A stretch of DNA of 64,000 nucleotides from contig VTFK01000299.1 of assembly GCA_009617715.1 (NCBI GenBank), forward strand, positions 1 to 64,000, in the 5' to 3' direction. Positions within the stretch are counted from its first letter, which is position 1, and the number at the start of each line of letters is the position of its first letter. The stretch comes from Plectrocnemia conspersa. Its lineage: Eukaryota > Arthropoda > Insecta > Trichoptera > Polycentropodidae. Made by a program: the position numbers and the translations under genes. Shown piece after piece: positions 61,010 through 64,000 of the stretch. The notes under the pieces were generated by a model. It saw only the letters and a program-made list of their open reading frames with translations, was not told where the DNA came from and did no database searches.

Positions 61010-63289
61010 CTGTAAGAACATAAACGATGAACATTTTCTAGTAATGTAAATTTTATGAAGAGTCATAATACATATTCAAATATATCTAGAGAACGTGATG
61101 TGCTCTACAAATATTAAGTGGTAAAAAAGTCTAGGTATTAACAATATTTAATTGTATTTTTAAAACTGTTTTAACTAATTTAATTTAAATACCTTGAAAA
61201 TATCAAAAAAAATACAATAAGTAGATAATATATCTCGTATCATTAGATATACCTTACAATAAGAATATATGTATGTACACATAAATCCTTAACACATGTG
61301 CACTTTATAATGAGTGCAAAATGTAAATACTACAATCGAGTAATTTAGTCGATCGGAAAAATAAATGTGTAGGTAGCAGGATGACGCATTATAGACTCTA
61401 TTTGGTACTGACAAGAAGTATAAAAACACCCACAAACCGCATAAGAAATAGTCTCCTTCAGATATGAATTATATCAACTGATATTTTAAATTATAGAAGC
61501 ACAGTTGTATATTTTTTATATTATTAAACGCAATATTGCGTTCTAGACATATTAATTCGAGCACTTACGCAATTCAAGAAAAGTAACCTGCCTTTTAAAT
61601 AATATAACAAATTAGAATTGACCTTTTCATTGGAGACACTTGTCCAAGTAATACTCACCTAATACATATATAACCTTGCGTCGATAAATAACTGTATTAT
61701 TATAAAATAATAATGCTATGATATCATTTCGATTTCACATCAATCAACACCGGAAAACTGATTTGCTATCCTAACAATGAATACAAAAGATTTGATATAA
61801 TCAAGTGAAATTGCACAAGTTTGCTTATTTTTGCGCAAAATCGTCTGTAGATTACGAAACGGCAATAACCCAGTGACGGCACAGACATTTTATTATTGTA
61901 AAAATATTTTTAATATATTTGCAGCGTAATTGAGAGTTACTAAAAAATAAAAATTTTCACACATATGTTGTTTTTTTTTAAAACAGATAACTTAATATCA
62001 GCAAAAGTCGGGATAAGCAAGTTTAAAAATACAAAAATAAATAATTTCGATAATAAAACTACTCATTACATCAAACGAGTATGTAAATTTCCTCTAAAAA
62101 TACGTCATATTTTATCGGTTGTTGGAGAATGTGTAAAAAGATTACGCTACGCAGCCAAATGAATCTTGAATCAAACGGTTTACAATAAAATATTTATTAT
62201 AACTAAGTACCTGCCTTAATTTGTACTTAATGTGCGAAAAAACTGCATTAATTTCACCGAACTAGCAACTCTGTAATTACTCGCCGTAATAACAATTACG
62301 GAAACTCATCCGGTGTCGTTCCGCAATCACGCGATAGCAGTGCAAATTTTATTTCACTCCACGTATGTTACAAACTTGTGTCACGTAGTGTGTACATAAA
62401 TTCTCACACATTCTTCGGACACTGTAGTTTGTGTACAATTTAACACTTTTTTTATTATTGATGAAAAAAATAGCGTTTGTGCTAATGTGAACCGCTAACG
62501 AGGAATGCGTAGGTGTTAACGATCGAGCCAAACATTTGTTTAAACAATTATTAAAATAATTAATTTTTCGCAGAAGTAACGCTAAAATATTTCAAGTACA
62601 TATATGGTTACTATTATTCTCATAAATATTTGTAAAAACTTACTGATCGAAGATCATAAACTATTGTACATATTTGTAATTAAAGCACGCTATAGGGTAT
62701 CTCCTATAATAAATATGTACAAACATATAACATACTCGTATTTACGAGGAATATTCAGAAAGTTTACTACATTGAAACACTGTTCGTCTCAATTATTAAG
62801 CCAATACGTGATCCGTTTCTTATGATCGAAGTGATAAGCGTGATGAATTAATACATGGATTGCTATTCCTTATCACTGTTATCTATGAAACTAAAATATA
62901 ACAGGCAGTTGGAATCAAAAAGCTCGTTCACAGGCTCACCAAAAATAATACATTGAGCTACATAGTGGTTATATTGAAAGATAATATAATACATAAAGTG
63001 TCAATTACAAAATAAAATGCTTCAGAACTATTTTTTTGAGGTTTGTATCTATACTTTTCGAATGTCCCTCTTACATTGTATGTACGTATACGTGTTAAAA
63101 ATAAATATAGTGATATGTTGTATTTTTTATATAATACATAAACATATTATTAATGTCAATATTTATTTAAGAGAAAACCAAAAATATTGTATTATATGTT
63201 ATAAACTTTCTTTCTGCATCGTTAATATTTTTTTGCCACTTTTAAAAACAAACATTAAACTGTTTGGCATTTAAAATAAACATTAAGCT
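61010..63289. other. upstream intron DNA, no exon recognised
   Basis: AT-rich DNA with a short balanced patch at about 62270-62540. No spectrin-like frame is visible, so the next upstream nesprin exon is probably beyond the window. Confidence 0.45.
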
Positions 63290-64000
63290 TTTCGATGGGA
63301 TTTGGTATCGTTTAACGTTAAAGTGGAAAACATACACACTTGGATGCGTTTTCCGTGCATTTCTTCGAGCACGTGCATACGACACACGTTTCTGGGGCAC
63401 GTAGCGACCCTCGAGACTCGAGGGGTCGAAAAAATGCGACCCTCGTTTGAATGGGCGCATCGCGGTAATCGTATTACGGTGTCGGGGTCGAGCACGCGAT
63501 CGTGATTAAGACGCGCAGACCCGAACCCGAAAAACTTTTCCGCGGAGGGTCATTAGTGCCGACTTGTTACAATGGGCCGCATTACCTTCGCTTCCTGACC
63601 GCGCAAGGACATCCTAGATCTTATCACACACACACACACCAATTGTGCTAATTTTTAATCCAACACTTTCACTGTCACGGCGCCGTCGTCGGAGCGGTAG
63701 AGGCGAGCGCATCGCGCGATTGCCAATGGGCCACTGGCGGACTAAAGAGGGCCCCTTCGGAGGGCCGAGCCCCTCGCTCAGTGTTATCAATCTGCGTTAT
63801 CGAGAGTCCCGGTCGAGCCACAATGGAACGGGCCACACGAGCCTGCGGTTTCCGTCTACACCGTAATTATGCGTACGCTCAGAAAGGGGCCAAATGGGAA
63901 AACTTTCGAGATTGCCAATCGGCCGAGTCCAAGTTCAAGATTTGATGAAAGAATACATACGTATGCATGCAAATTCGGTCGCAAATTTTTAATAATATTG
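63290..64000. promoter_or_regulatory. GC-rich island at the right edge
   Basis: CpG-rich sequence with short open frames on both strands but no protein motif, plus a CACACA microsatellite at about 63628-63639. It resembles the islands of the left half and could be an intronic enhancer or an alternative promoter of the nesprin gene. Confidence 0.33.

Noticed and set aside
27765..63482. A 16-base word, TAATCGTATTACGGTG, shared by the 27.77 kb and 63.47 kb islands.
   Set aside because: In a window of this size and base bias one shared 16-mer is not clearly beyond chance; not claimed as a site.
63242..63505. Overlapping open frames in the right-edge island as a possible upstream nesprin exon.
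   Set aside because: No heptad pattern or spectrin-repeat residues and no suitable splice sites.

Overview
The window looks like nuclear DNA of a holometabolous insect. It is very AT-rich, genes are split into short exons with GT/AG introns, one gene resembles insect juvenile hormone acid methyltransferases, and the spacers carry remnants of LINEs, tRNA-derived SINEs, hAT, Tc1/mariner and Helitron elements. A lepidopteran or close relative is my best guess, at low confidence. All functional names come from recognising protein motifs by eye; no search was run.

Region 1 (1 to about 36.4 kb) is a gene-poor stretch with no convincing host coding exon. It holds decayed transposons: LINE reverse transcriptase pieces near 0.9, 18 and 29 kb, a hAT copy at 2.7-4.2 kb, Tc1 pieces near 15.8 and 20.6-21.3 kb, a Helitron helicase piece near 21.6 kb and SINE pieces. 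A series of GC-richer, low-repeat islands of 150-700 bp (about 4.8, 6.8, 9.2, 10.2, 13.2, 16.9, 19.9, 23.2, 26.8, 27.7 and 30.3 kb) stands out from the AT-rich background. They look more like conserved non-coding or regulatory DNA than genes.

Region 2 (36.5-52.7 kb) is a compact nest of three genes. A three-exon JHAMT-like methyltransferase (+, 276 aa) is convergent with a 16-exon axonemal dynein heavy chain gene of the DNAH2 type (-). The dynein model is open from its ATG to a stop after 1143 codons and encodes only the N-terminal tail. No linker, AAA ring, stalk or microtubule-binding exons were found in the window. Inside one dynein intron, on the opposite strand, lies a complete three-exon Spartan (SPRTN) DNA-protein crosslink protease gene (599 aa) with an HEMIH metalloprotease site and three C-terminal UBZ4-like zinc fingers. 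Its likely 3' UTR runs antisense across a dynein exon.

Region 3 (54.0-61.0 kb, continuing off or upstream) is the C-terminal part of a nesprin/Msp300 gene (-). It has spectrin repeats, a 13-codon phase-preserving micro-exon and a terminal KASH membrane anchor ending in PPPV. One small exon just before the KASH exon is not resolved. The last 3 kb hold intron or upstream DNA and another GC-rich island.
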